Shown here: piece by piece, positions 1-6,703 of the stretch
Position numbering within the stretch: the first letter of the stretch is position 1
How the letters are laid out: every line of letters starts with the position of its first letter
NCBI GenBank assembly: GCA_964512305.1
Contig: CAZEIW010000093.1
Location: forward strand, 1-11,645
DNA length: 11,645 nucleotides
From: CAZEIW01 sp964512305
Lineage (GTDB): Bacteria > Pseudomonadota > Gammaproteobacteria > Burkholderiales > Burkholderiaceae_F
Reading direction: 5' to 3'
Notes under the pieces: generated by a model
Told to the model about the DNA's origin: nothing
Databases searched by the model: none
What the model saw: the letters and a program-made list of their open reading frames with translations, nothing else
Position numbers and translations under genes: made by a program

Positions 1-433
1 CACCGTAGCGCGCGGCGATCATCGAGCGCCCAGGATTGCGCGCCACCGCTGCCGCTGTCACGACGACCAGGATAAGAAGCAGGAAATGCAGCGCGACCTC
101 GGCGTATGCCGCATCGATGTACTTCGCCCGCGCGGCCGAGACGCACCCAAGAGCGAAGACCGCCGCGACGATCCAGTGGATCCGAGGCAACCGCCGCCGG
201 TAACGCGCGTCGAACAGCATCGCGCAAAATCCGAACCCGGTAGCGGCCAGCAGCACGATCTGCGCCGCCCGCTGCTCGTTATGCCAGGATTCGATCCACC
301 CGAAGCCGACCGTCGGCGAGATCAGCAGATAGCCGAACCACGCAGCCAGCAGCGCGGCCGAGACGACGTCGGGCCACGACATCGCCGCTTCGTCGACCGA
401 TTCTCCAGTCGCTTGGATCGTCGCAGGCTCCAT
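1..433 (-). CDS. Polytopic inner-membrane protein, partial (possibly O-antigen ligase-like)
   Basis: The open frame runs off the left edge, so only the first 144 residues are visible. An in-frame TGA (434-436) directly precedes the ATG at 433, so translation starts there or at the internal Met18; no clear ribosome-binding site is seen. After a polar N-terminus, hydrophobic segments lie at about residues 23-40, 57-75, 85-101 and 112-132, separated by short charged loops (FDARYRRRLPRIHW between the second and third). The loop WIESWHNEQRAAQIV resembles the N-terminal part of O-antigen ligase/polymerase-type (Wzy_C) membrane proteins, but this is an impression from memory and the diagnostic C-terminal domain is outside the window. 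What the sequence shows directly is a multi-pass membrane protein. It is divergent from the Ior-like operon and has no evident functional link to it. Confidence 0.6.
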   Translation of the reverse strand, partial: MEPATIQATGESVDEAAMSWPDVVSAALLAAWFGYLLISPTVGFGWIESWHNEQRAAQIVLLAATGFGFCAMLFDARYRRRLPRIHWIVAAVFALGCVSAARAKYIDAAYAEVALHFLLLILVVVTAAAVARNPGRSMIAARYG

Positions 434-757
434 TCAGCGTGGGCGGCTCGCGCGTCGAAGCCGGATCACTCTCGACCTCGCCGCGCGGCAATTTCCTCTC
501 GCACGATTATGCCGATGCGAACGTGCCCTTTCGCGCCGGGCCCCGCTGCGTCGCTTCGGCATGAAGACGGCGTGGGCCTGCTCCGGGATTAATGCGGATT
601 TAAGCCGAACGGCGCATGGCAAGTCACCGATTTTGGTTTCTTCATCCAGACGATCCACAACCTGCGCCGATACGGTATCCCGCCACACTGTCACTCGATA
701 GCACTTCGTCCTATCCTCCGCCGACAAGACATACAACATTGCCAGGGGACAGGGCCC
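434..757. other. Divergent intergenic region, 324 bases
   Basis: This gap lies between the divergent membrane-protein gene and the Ior-like operon and must hold both promoters. The frames crossing it on either strand have arginine-rich compositions typical of shadow frames, and I recognise no protein in them. I see no tRNA, strong terminator or long repeat. The only candidate element I can point to is the weak plus-strand promoter listed separately. Confidence 0.5.
688..717 (+). promoter_or_regulatory. Weak candidate sigma70-type promoter for the Ior-like operon
   Basis: CTGTCA (688-693) and TATCCT (712-717) each match the -35 and -10 consensus at four of six positions, with an 18-base spacer. 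This would place the transcript start near 724, about 34 bases before the ATG at 758. The match is weak and GC-rich genomes produce many such pairs by chance. Confidence 0.22.
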
Positions 758-1219
758 ATGCAGTTGCGGATCAACGGATCGACGTTCGAGGTCAACGTCG
801 ATCCCCAGACCCCGCTGCTGTGGGTGCTTCGCGACGAATTGAACCTCACCGGTACCAAATTCGGGTGCGGCATCGGCGCCTGCGGCGCTTGCACGGTGCT
901 GATCGAATCCCAATCTGTGCGTTCTTGCATCACGCCGGTCGCCACAGTCGCCGACAAGGCCATCGTCACGATCGAGGGGCTGTCGGCTGACGACAGGCTG
1001 CACCCGCTGCAGCAGGCCTGGATCGACCACCAGGTTCCGCAGTGCGGCTATTGCCAGAGCGGCATGCTGATGGCCGCCGCAGGTCTGCTCAACGAAAAGC
1101 CAGCACCCACTGACGGCGACATCGACGCGGCGATCACCAACATCTGCCGCTGCGGCACCTACCAACGCGCGCGAGCCGCGATCCACACCGCCGCGCGTGC
1201 CGGCCGGGGTCAGTCATGA
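758..1219 (+). CDS. (2Fe-2S) small subunit of a molybdenum hydroxylase (IorA-like)
   Basis: This 153-residue protein has the complete two-domain layout of the xanthine oxidase family iron-sulfur subunit. The N-terminal plant-ferredoxin-like domain carries Cys37, Cys42, Cys45 and Cys57 (CGIGACGAC), and the C-terminal helical domain carries Cys96, Cys99, Cys130 and Cys132 (CGYCQSG and CRC). These eight cysteines bind two [2Fe-2S] clusters that pass electrons from the molybdenum site to an acceptor. The length matches IorA of isoquinoline 1-oxidoreductase, whose known relatives also oxidise aldehydes and other N-heterocycles. An AGGGGA element lies about 12 bases before the ATG, a rather long spacing. 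The stop overlaps the start of the large-subunit gene (ATGA), so the two are probably translationally coupled. No separate FAD subunit or cytochrome c gene is present nearby. The family assignment is firm; the substrate is unknown. Confidence 0.93.
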   Translation: MQLRINGSTFEVNVDPQTPLLWVLRDELNLTGTKFGCGIGACGACTVLIESQSVRSCITPVATVADKAIVTIEGLSADDRLHPLQQAWIDHQVPQCGYCQSGMLMAAAGLLNEKPAPTDGDIDAAITNICRCGTYQRARAAIHTAARAGRGQS

Positions 1220-3477
1220 AGCGCCGCACCTTCCTGATCGGCGCCGGCGTCGCGGGCGGCGCGCTCGTGGTCGGCTTCGGCGTCCTGCCGCCACCGAGCC
1301 GGCTGGGTGGCGCCAACGCGCTGCCCCCGCGCGACGGATCGGTGGGGCTCAACGGCTGGGTGCGGGTCAATGCGGACGGCACCGTCGTGGTCGCGATGCC
1401 GAAATCGGAGATGGGGCAGGGCGTGCATACCGCGCTGCCGATGCTCGTGGCCGAGGAAATGGACCTGCCGCTGTCGCGGGTGCAGATCGAGCAGGCGGGT
1501 TTCGATGCGCGCTACGGCAACATCGAGGTGCTGGCGCTGAGCTGGTGGTTCCATCCGGACAACGCGAACAGCTGGGCCGCGCAGGCGATGACCGCCGGCG
1601 CGCAAAAGGCCGGCCGTATGCTCGGCCTGCAGCTCACCGGCGGCAGCACCAGCGTGCGCGACACCTGGGACGTGCTGCGGCAGGCGGGGGCGGCCGCGCG
1701 AGCGATGCTGGTTGCGGCCGCGGCAACGCGTTGGCAGGTGCCGGCCGCGGAGTGCTCGACCGCCAGCGGTGCGGTCACGCATCCGAACGGCCAGCGCGCG
1801 GAATACGGCGAGCTGGCGGCCGAGGCGGCGAAGCTCGGCGTATCGGGCGACGCTGCGCCGAAGGACCGCAACCACTACTGGCTGGTCGGCACCCCGGCGC
1901 CGCGCACCGACATCCCGCAGAAGGTCACAGGGCGTGCGCGCTTCGGCCTGGATGTGCGGCTGCCGGGGATGCTGTACGCGGCGGTCGCCGGCTGCCCGGT
2001 CGTGGGCGGCCGCGTCGGCTCGTACGACGACGCCGAGATCCGCAAGTCGCCGGGTGTGGTGAAGGTGGTCAGCTACGCGGGCGGCGCGGGCTGCGCGCCT
2101 GGCGTGGGCGTCGTCGCGCGCAGCTACTGGATGGCACGCCAGGCGCTGGCCAAGCTGCCGGTGGCGTGGGCCGAGGGCCAGAACGCGGCGCTGGACGGCA
2201 CGCAGCTGATGGCGCAGATGAAAGCGGCGCTCGACAGCGACGCCACGGGGTTCACCTTCCACGAGCGCGGCGACAGCGTCCAGGCGCTCAAGAGCGCTTC
2301 GCGCGTGATCCACGCCGAATACTCGGCGCCCTGGCAGGCGCACGCGACGATGGAGCCGATGAACTGCACCGCGCAGTTCGTCGACGGGCGGCTCAAGCTC
2401 TGGGTGCCGACGCAGGTGCCGACCTTCACGCGCGAGACGGCGGCGCGCGTGGCGGGCATCAGCGCGGATCAGGTCGACGTCTTCGTCACGCTGCTCGGCG
2501 GCGGGTTCGGGCGCCGGCTCGAGACCGACTTCGTCGTGCCGGCAGTCGCTCTCGCGGGCGCGGTGCAGCCGGCGCCGGTGCAGGTGATCTGGTCGCGCGA
2601 AGAGGACATGACGCACGACTTCTACCGCCCCGCGGCGGTCGCGCGGCTGCAGGCGGCGCTCGACGAGACGGGATTGCCGATCGCGTGGGTGACCAAGAGC
2701 GTGTCCGACGCGATCGCGCCGCAATTCCTGAACCGCAACTTCCCGCTGATGGGCAAGCTCAACGCGATGCCCGACCGCACGCAGGCCGAGGGCCTGTTCG
2801 ACCAGAGCTACGAGATTCCGCACCGCCATTCGGCGCACCTGAGCTTCGCCACGCCCGTGCCGATCGGCAACTGGCGCTCGGTCGGGCACTCGCACATGGC
2901 CTTCTTCTGCGAATCGTTCTTCGACGAGCTGGCGCAGGCGGCGGGGCGCGACCCGTTCGAATTGCGGCTGGCGCTGCTGAAGGCGCATCCGCGCCACCGG
3001 GCGGTGCTCGAGCTGGCGGCCCAACGGGCAGGCTGGGGCCACACGGCACCGGGGCGGGCGCTGGGCATCGCGCTGCACGAGTCGTTCAACGCGATCGTCG
3101 CGCAGGTCGCCGAGGTATCGCTCGAGCAGGGGCGGCCGCGCGTGCACCGGGTCGTCTGCGCGATCGATTGCGGCAGCGTCGTGAACCCGAACATCGTGAT
3201 GCAGCAGGTCGAGGGGTCGGTCGTCTACGGACTCACCGCGACGCTCAACGGCGAGATCACGATCAAGAACGGCCGCGTCGAGCAGAGCAACTTCCCTCAG
3301 TACGACATGCTGAAGATGGCCGAGACCCCGCAGGTCGAGACCTTCATCGTCCCCAGCACCGAGGCGCCGGGCGGCGTCGGCGAGCCGGCTACGCCGCCGC
3401 TGGCGCCGGCGGTGGCCAATGCGGTGTATGCGCTGACGGGGCAGCGGCTGAGGTCGTTGCCGTTGCGGCTGACGTAG
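1216..3477 (+). CDS. Molybdopterin-binding large subunit of a molybdenum hydroxylase (IorB-like), Tat-type N-terminus
   Basis: This 753-residue catalytic subunit belongs to the aldehyde oxidase/xanthine dehydrogenase family, IorB branch; family members usually hold a molybdopterin cytosine dinucleotide cofactor. Visible landmarks are the early EMGQGVHTALPMLVAEE block (residues 65-81), GGGFGRR (428-434), GNWRSVGHSH (551-560), DCGSVVNPN (651-659) and GVGEP (720-724), whose Glu723 aligns with the catalytic base of the family. The first 30 residues (KRRTFLIGAG, then a hydrophobic run and LPPPSR) look like a twin-arginine signal or signal anchor, suggesting export of the folded, cofactor-loaded complex with the small subunit carried along. 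It overlaps the small-subunit gene by four bases (ATGA). Its last 89 bases are overlapped on the opposite strand by the 3' end of mnmA. No cofactor-insertion (XdhC-like) gene is in the window. The family is clear; the substrate is not. Confidence 0.93.
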   Translation: MKRRTFLIGAGVAGGALVVGFGVLPPPSRLGGANALPPRDGSVGLNGWVRVNADGTVVVAMPKSEMGQGVHTALPMLVAEEMDLPLSRVQIEQAGFDARYGNIEVLALSWWFHPDNANSWAAQAMTAGAQKAGRMLGLQLTGGSTSVRDTWDVLRQAGAAARAMLVAAAATRWQVPAAECSTASGAVTHPNGQRAEYGELAAEAAKLGVSGDAAPKDRNHYWLVGTPAPRTDIPQKVTGRARFGLDVRLPGMLYAAVAGCPVVGGRVGSYDDAEIRKSPGVVKVVSYAGGAGCAPGVGVVARSYWMARQALAKLPVAWAEGQNAALDGTQLMAQMKAALDSDATGFTFHERGDSVQALKSASRVIHAEYSAPWQAHATMEPMNCTAQFVDGRLKLWVPTQVPTFTRETAARVAGISADQVDVFVTLLGGGFGRRLETDFVVPAVALAGAVQPAPVQVIWSREEDMTHDFYRPAAVARLQAALDETGLPIAWVTKSVSDAIAPQFLNRNFPLMGKLNAMPDRTQAEGLFDQSYEIPHRHSAHLSFATPVPIGNWRSVGHSHMAFFCESFFDELAQAAGRDPFELRLALLKAHPRHRAVLELAAQRAGWGHTAPGRALGIALHESFNAIVAQVAEVSLEQGRPRVHRVVCAIDCGSVVNPNIVMQQVEGSVVYGLTATLNGEITIKNGRVEQSNFPQYDMLKMAETPQVETFIVPSTEAPGGVGEPATPPLAPAVANAVYALTGQRLRSLPLRLT

Positions 3478-4561
3478 TGGGCTGGCCGGCGATCACGCCG
3501 CCCCCAAGGCAGACCTCGCCGTCATACAACACGGCCGATTGCCCGGGCGTCACCGCCCACTGCGGTTCTTCGAACCGCAGCTCGAACCGGCCGTCCTCGC
3601 TTCGGGTCACCGTGCACGCGGAATCGGTCTGCCGATAGCGCGTCTTGGCGGCCAGCCGCGTGCCGGCGGGCGGTGCCGTGCCGGCGACCCAGGCCACGTC
3701 GCCGGCGGCAAGCTCGCGCGACATCAGCCACGGATGATCGTGCCCTTGCACCGCCCACAGGGTGTTGGTCCCGACGTCCTTGCGGGCGACGAACCAGGGT
3801 TCGCCCGAACCGTCGGCCGTGCCGCCGATGCCGATGCCCTTGCGCTGGCCGAGCGTGTAGAAACTGAGGCCGACGTGCTCGCCCAGCACGCGTCCTTCGG
3901 GTGTCCGGATCGGGCCGGGCTTTAGCGGCAGATAGCGGTTGAGGAATTCGCGAAACGGCCGCTCGCCAATGAAGCAGATGCCGGTGGAGTCGCGCTTGGC
4001 CGCGTTGGGCAGGCCGATTTTGTGCGCGATCGCGCGTACTTCCGTCTTCGGCAGATGGCCGACCGGAAACAGCGTGCACGCCAGCTGGGCCTGCGTCAGG
4101 CGGTGCAGGAAATAGCTCTGGTCCTTGTTCCGGTCGACCCCGCGCAGCAGCTCGAGGCGGCCACCGGTTTCGCGCACCCGCGCGTAGTGGCCGGTGGCGA
4201 TGCGCTCGGCGCCGAGCGCAAGCGCGTGGTCGAGGAAGGCTTTGAACTTGATCTCGGCGTTGCACAGCACGTCGGGATTGGGCGTACGGCCGGCGGAATA
4301 CTCGCGGAGGAATTCGGCGAACACGCGGTCCTTGTATTCGGCCGCGAAGTTGACGGCTTCGACGTCGATGCCGAGCACGTCGGCCGCCGAGGCCGCGTCG
4401 AGCCAGTCCTGGCGCGACGAGCAGTATTCGTCGTCGTCGTCGTCCTCCCAGTTCTTCATGAACAGGCCGATGACCTCGTAGCCTTGCTGCTTGAGGAGGT
4501 ACGCGGCGACCGAGGAGTCGACGCCGCCGGAGAGGCCGACGACGATGCGGGGGGCGGGCAT
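3389..4561 (-). CDS. mnmA: tRNA-specific 2-thiouridylase MnmA
   Basis: MnmA uses ATP and a persulfide relay to convert U34 of the Lys, Glu and Gln tRNAs to 2-thiouridine in the cytoplasm. The 390-residue protein shows the PP-loop SGGVDSS (11-17), the aspartate-rich insert EDDDDDEYC (39-47), GRTPNPDVLCNAEIKF with nucleophile Cys100, GHYAR (124-128), the KDQSYFL motif (146-152) and DSTGICFIGE with the second catalytic Cys196. The beta-barrel C-terminal domain ends in YDGEVCLGGGVIAG (346-359), where members of the family normally stop. About 30 further residues, rich in Ala, Thr, Ser and Pro, are encoded opposite the end of the Ior large-subunit gene and look accidental. nudJ lies 21 bases upstream on the same strand, the same neighbour as in E. 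coli, and the two are probably co-transcribed. Start is the ATG at 4561. Confidence 0.97.
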   Translation of the reverse strand: MPAPRIVVGLSGGVDSSVAAYLLKQQGYEVIGLFMKNWEDDDDDEYCSSRQDWLDAASAADVLGIDVEAVNFAAEYKDRVFAEFLREYSAGRTPNPDVLCNAEIKFKAFLDHALALGAERIATGHYARVRETGGRLELLRGVDRNKDQSYFLHRLTQAQLACTLFPVGHLPKTEVRAIAHKIGLPNAAKRDSTGICFIGERPFREFLNRYLPLKPGPIRTPEGRVLGEHVGLSFYTLGQRKGIGIGGTADGSGEPWFVARKDVGTNTLWAVQGHDHPWLMSRELAAGDVAWVAGTAPPAGTRLAAKTRYRQTDSACTVTRSEDGRFELRFEEPQWAVTPGQSAVLYDGEVCLGGGVIAGQPTTSAATATTSAAAPSAHTPHWPPPAPAAA

Positions 4562-4582
4562 GGGGTGAGGGGACTCGGTCGG

Positions 4583-5209
4583 CTACGACGCTGATCCTCG
4601 GCGACGCCCGTCGCCCACGTCATGGCCGGGCTTGTCCCGGCCATCCACGTCGCCGTGAGACGAAACGCTTCTAGCGTGCACCGACGTGGATCCCCGGGAC
4701 AAGCCCGGGGATGACAAGGGTTCCGGCAACGGCGCCAGCGCGCTTGCATGCGCATGCAACAACTCCAGCCCGTACCGCTGTCCGGCCAGGTAGTCGTCGA
4801 TGCATTGGACCACCAGCGGATTGCGCAGCCGCTCGCTCGCTGCCGCGAGCTCCTCGCGCGTCAGCCACAAGGCGCGCACGATGCCATCGTCGAGCGCGCG
4901 TTCGGGGTGATGCCGGCCGAGCGCGCCGGTGAAGGCGAACCGAAGGTAGGTGACCGACTCGCCCGAGCCGAGGCGGGGCGCCGGGCGCCACAGGTAGACG
5001 CCGATGAGCGCCTTCGGCTCGAAGTCGTAGGCCGTCTCCTCGAGCGTCTCGCGCGCGACCCCCTGCGCCAGGGACTCGCCGGGATCGAGATGGCCCGCGG
5101 GCTGGTTGATGCGCAAGCCTTCGTCGGTCTCCTCCTCGACGCAGAGGAACCGGCCGTCACGCTCGACGATGGCCGCGACGGTGACCGAGGGTCTCCAGAT
5201 CCGATCCAT
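4583..5209 (-). CDS. nudJ: NUDIX hydrolase, NudJ-type phosphatase, with repeat-derived C-terminal tail
   Basis: This protein begins MDRIWRPSVTVAA, the usual N-terminus of the NudJ group, which removes phosphate from thiamin precursor pyrophosphates and nucleoside di/triphosphates. The Nudix box is present at residues 39-61: Gly39, Glu45, then RETLEET with Arg53, Glu54, Glu57 and Glu58, with Ala60 in place of the usual glycine. The frame stays open upstream to 5383, but that extension crosses 13-base tandem repeats and resembles no protein, so I chose the ATG at 5209 (208 residues); no clear Shine-Dalgarno sequence precedes it. The catalytic domain ends near residue 165 (around LEPLLHAHA-type helix, ELLHAHASAL). 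The last 40 or so residues (SSPGLSRGS, then DGRDKPGHD) translate a palindromic intergenic repeat at 4619-4715. mnmA follows 21 bases downstream. Confidence 0.88.
   Translation of the reverse strand: MDRIWRPSVTVAAIVERDGRFLCVEEETDEGLRINQPAGHLDPGESLAQGVARETLEETAYDFEPKALIGVYLWRPAPRLGSGESVTYLRFAFTGALGRHHPERALDDGIVRALWLTREELAAASERLRNPLVVQCIDDYLAGQRYGLELLHAHASALAPLPEPLSSPGLSRGSTSVHARSVSSHGDVDGRDKPGHDVGDGRRRGSAS
4619..4715. repeat. 97-base palindromic repeat with three nested hairpins, inside the 3' end of nudJ
   Basis: Two 34-base arms (4619-4652 and 4682-4715) are reverse complements at 30 of 34 positions. Each arm is also a hairpin: ATGGCCGGG/CCCGGCCAT with loop CTTGT (4622-4644) and ATCCCCGGG/CCCGGGGAT with loop ACAAG (4690-4712). 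A small stem ACGCT-TCT-AGCGT (4665-4677) sits in the centre. The four arm-to-arm mismatches are exactly those that keep each arm's own stem paired. Translated, it gives the SPGLSRG...DGRDKPGHD signature familiar from mobile palindromes of alpha- and betaproteobacteria (from memory). It lies in the nudJ-mnmA transcript and could affect mnmA expression or mRNA stability. Confidence 0.85.
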
Positions 5210-5221
5210 GAGGTGAGTTGT

Positions 5222-5286
5222 CGGGAGCCGCTGTGGGGAGCCGCTGTCGGACGCCGTTGTCAGGCGCCGCTGTTGGACGCCGCTGT
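5222..5286. repeat. Five 13-base tandem repeats upstream of nudJ
   Basis: Five consecutive 13-base units start at 5222, 5235, 5248, 5261 and 5274: CGGGAGCCGCTGT, GGGGAGCCGCTGT, CGGACGCCGTTGT, CAGGCGCCGCTGT and TGGACGCCGCTGT. The core is GCCGCTGT with a variable first half. The array ends 13 bases before the nudJ start codon, so it probably lies in the nudJ leader. Since 13 is not a multiple of three, the array cannot encode a repeating peptide, which argues against a longer NudJ N-terminus. Confidence 0.85.
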
Positions 5287-5369
5287 TAAACACAATAAAG
5301 CGCGGGTTAAGATGATGGGCTTCGCGCGCAGGGAGGCCGCGCGAGCGGCGCATCAGGTCACTTGCCTGC

Positions 5370-5383
5370 GTGATCCACGTCAA
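5370..5383. promoter_or_regulatory. Candidate FNR/DNR-type operator between nudJ and pntAA
   Basis: GTGATCCACGTCAA fits the FNR/DNR consensus TTGAT-N4-ATCAA with one mismatch in each half-site. It lies in the divergent gap about 113 bases before the pntAA start codon, and would be centred about 65 bases upstream of the start implied by the weak promoter at 5407-5435. Oxygen- or redox-dependent control of transhydrogenase is plausible but inferred from this single site. Confidence 0.35.
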
Positions 5384-5406
5384 GCCGGGCGGGTTCGCGC
5401 TAGAGC

Positions 5407-5435
5407 TTGGCCCTGGAAATGTCGTAAATTCTAGC
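5407..5435 (+). promoter_or_regulatory. Weak candidate promoter for the pnt operon
   Basis: TTGGCC (5407-5412) and TCTAGC (5430-5435) are separated by 17 bases within the most AT-rich part of the gap. The -10 match is poor and TAAATT (5425-5430) overlaps it with a spacing that is too short. The region is the natural place for the pnt promoter, but the exact elements are uncertain. Confidence 0.22.
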
Positions 5436-5495
5436 GTTTAACCCGCCGGAACTCCTCGGTGCCGGCGGCCGACAACTCGCGAGGAGTAATCCCCC

Positions 5496-6611
5496 ATGCA
5501 CATCGGAGTGCCGGCCGAGACCAGGCCGGGAGAAACGCGCGTCGCCGTGACGCCGGAAACGGCAAAGAAGCTGGTGGCGCTCAAACACACGGTGGTCGTG
5601 CAGTCCGGCGCTGGAGTGTCGGCAAGCCAGACCGACGAGGCGTTCGTGGCCGCGGGCGCCACGATCGGCAGCCGCGAGGATGCGTTCGGCGCCGAGACCG
5701 TGCTCAAGGTGCGGCTGCCCACCGAGGGCGAGCTGCCGCTGATGAAGCGCGGCACCGTGCTCGCAGGCCTGCTCGAGCCGTTCAATGCGGCCGGAATCGC
5801 CGCGATGAACGCCGCCGGCCTGACGGCGTTCGCGCTCGAAGCCGCGCCGCGCACGACGCGCGCGCAGAGCATGGACGTGCTGTCGTCGCAGGCCAACATC
5901 GCCGGCTACAAGGCCGTGTTGATGGCCGCAAACGCATACCAGCGCCTGCTGCCGATGATGATGACCGCCGCCGGAACCATCAAGGCCGCGCGGGTCGTGA
6001 TCCTCGGCGCCGGCGTGGCCGGCCTGCAGGCGATCGCGACCTCGAAGCGGCTGGGCGCGGTGATCGAGGCCTCCGACGTGCGGCCGGCGGTCAAGGAGCA
6101 GATCGAGTCGCTCGGCGCGAAGTTCATCGACGTGCCGTTCGAGACCGACGAGGAGCGTGAGATCGCAAAAGGGGTCGGCGGCTATGCGCGCCCGATGCCG
6201 CCCGCATGGCTCGAACGCCAGAAGGCGGAGGTCGCCAAGCGCATCGCCGCCGCCGACATCGTGATCACGACCGCGCTGATCCCGGGGCGCAAGGCGCCGG
6301 TGCTGGTGACCGAGGACATGGTCCGCAGCATGAAGCCGGGCTCGGTGATCGTCGACATGGCGGCCGAGCAGGGCGGCAACTGCGCGCTGACCGAGCCGGG
6401 CCAGACGGTGGTGCGGCACCACGTGCAGATCATCGGCCAGCCGAACCTCGCCGCGCTGGTGGCGGCCGACAGCTCCGCGCTCTATGCCCGCAACCTGCTC
6501 GACTTCCTGAAGCTGGTGATCGACAAGGAGGGCCGGTTCGCGCTCAACAAGGAGGACGACATCGTCGTCGCCTGCCTGGTCTGCCACGCCGGCGAAGTGC
6601 TGCGCAAGTAG
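5496..6611 (+). CDS. pntAA: Proton-translocating NAD(P) transhydrogenase, soluble alpha-1 subunit
   Basis: PntAA is the NAD(H)-binding domain I of the transhydrogenase that uses the proton gradient to drive hydride transfer from NADH to NADP+. The 371-residue protein begins MHIGVPAETRPGETRVAVTP, has the conserved TRAQSMDVLSSQANIAGYKA segment (121-140), the dinucleotide-binding GAGVAG (171-176) followed by EASDVRP (191-197), and ends with HAGEVLRK. It has no membrane segments, as in split forms such as that of Rhodospirillum rubrum; E. coli PntA instead fuses this part to the membrane part. A good GAGGAG ribosome-binding site lies at 5481-5486, nine bases before the ATG. It is the first gene of the pntAA-pntAB-pntB operon; 92 bases separate it from pntAB. 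Confidence 0.96.
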   Translation: MHIGVPAETRPGETRVAVTPETAKKLVALKHTVVVQSGAGVSASQTDEAFVAAGATIGSREDAFGAETVLKVRLPTEGELPLMKRGTVLAGLLEPFNAAGIAAMNAAGLTAFALEAAPRTTRAQSMDVLSSQANIAGYKAVLMAANAYQRLLPMMMTAAGTIKAARVVILGAGVAGLQAIATSKRLGAVIEASDVRPAVKEQIESLGAKFIDVPFETDEEREIAKGVGGYARPMPPAWLERQKAEVAKRIAAADIVITTALIPGRKAPVLVTEDMVRSMKPGSVIVDMAAEQGGNCALTEPGQTVVRHHVQIIGQPNLAALVAADSSALYARNLLDFLKLVIDKEGRFALNKEDDIVVACLVCHAGEVLRK

Positions 6612-6703
6612 CTCGTGACGCCGTTCCGTTTCAACATTGGCTGGGGAGCGCGAGGCTCAAGGCCGTCGAAGCCGATGCCATTCGCGCATGTGAGGAGTTT
6701 TCC

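Noticed and set aside
434..1186. Minus-strand open frame of 250 codons opposite the Ior small-subunit gene
   Set aside because: Its composition is arginine-rich at one end and it mirrors the conserved small subunit; no domain is recognisable.
1197..3638. Very long open frames (plus-strand 813 codons, and minus-strand 645 codons at 1210-3147) overlapping the Ior large-subunit gene
   Set aside because: They are rich in Arg, Gly, Ala and His, match no family I know and lie across a clearly recognisable molybdenum hydroxylase. High GC content leaves few stop codons in the other frames.
4619..4715. CRISPR-like array or tRNA-like cloverleaf
   Set aside because: The three-hairpin shape is a nested palindrome with no spaced direct repeats, no anticodon arm and no CCA end.
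5210..5383. Upstream extension of NudJ to 5383
   Set aside because: It crosses the 13-base tandem array, resembles no NUDIX N-terminus, and MDRIWRPSVTVAA at 5209 fits the family start.
5407..5424. Possible sigma54 promoter around TTGGCCCTGG
   Set aside because: The second element lacks GC at the required spacing from GG, so the -24/-12 pattern is not met.
6206..6703. Upstream extension of PntAB inside pntAA
   Set aside because: The frame is a shadow of pntAA. The ribosome-binding site at 6692-6697 and the family N-terminus place the start at 6704.
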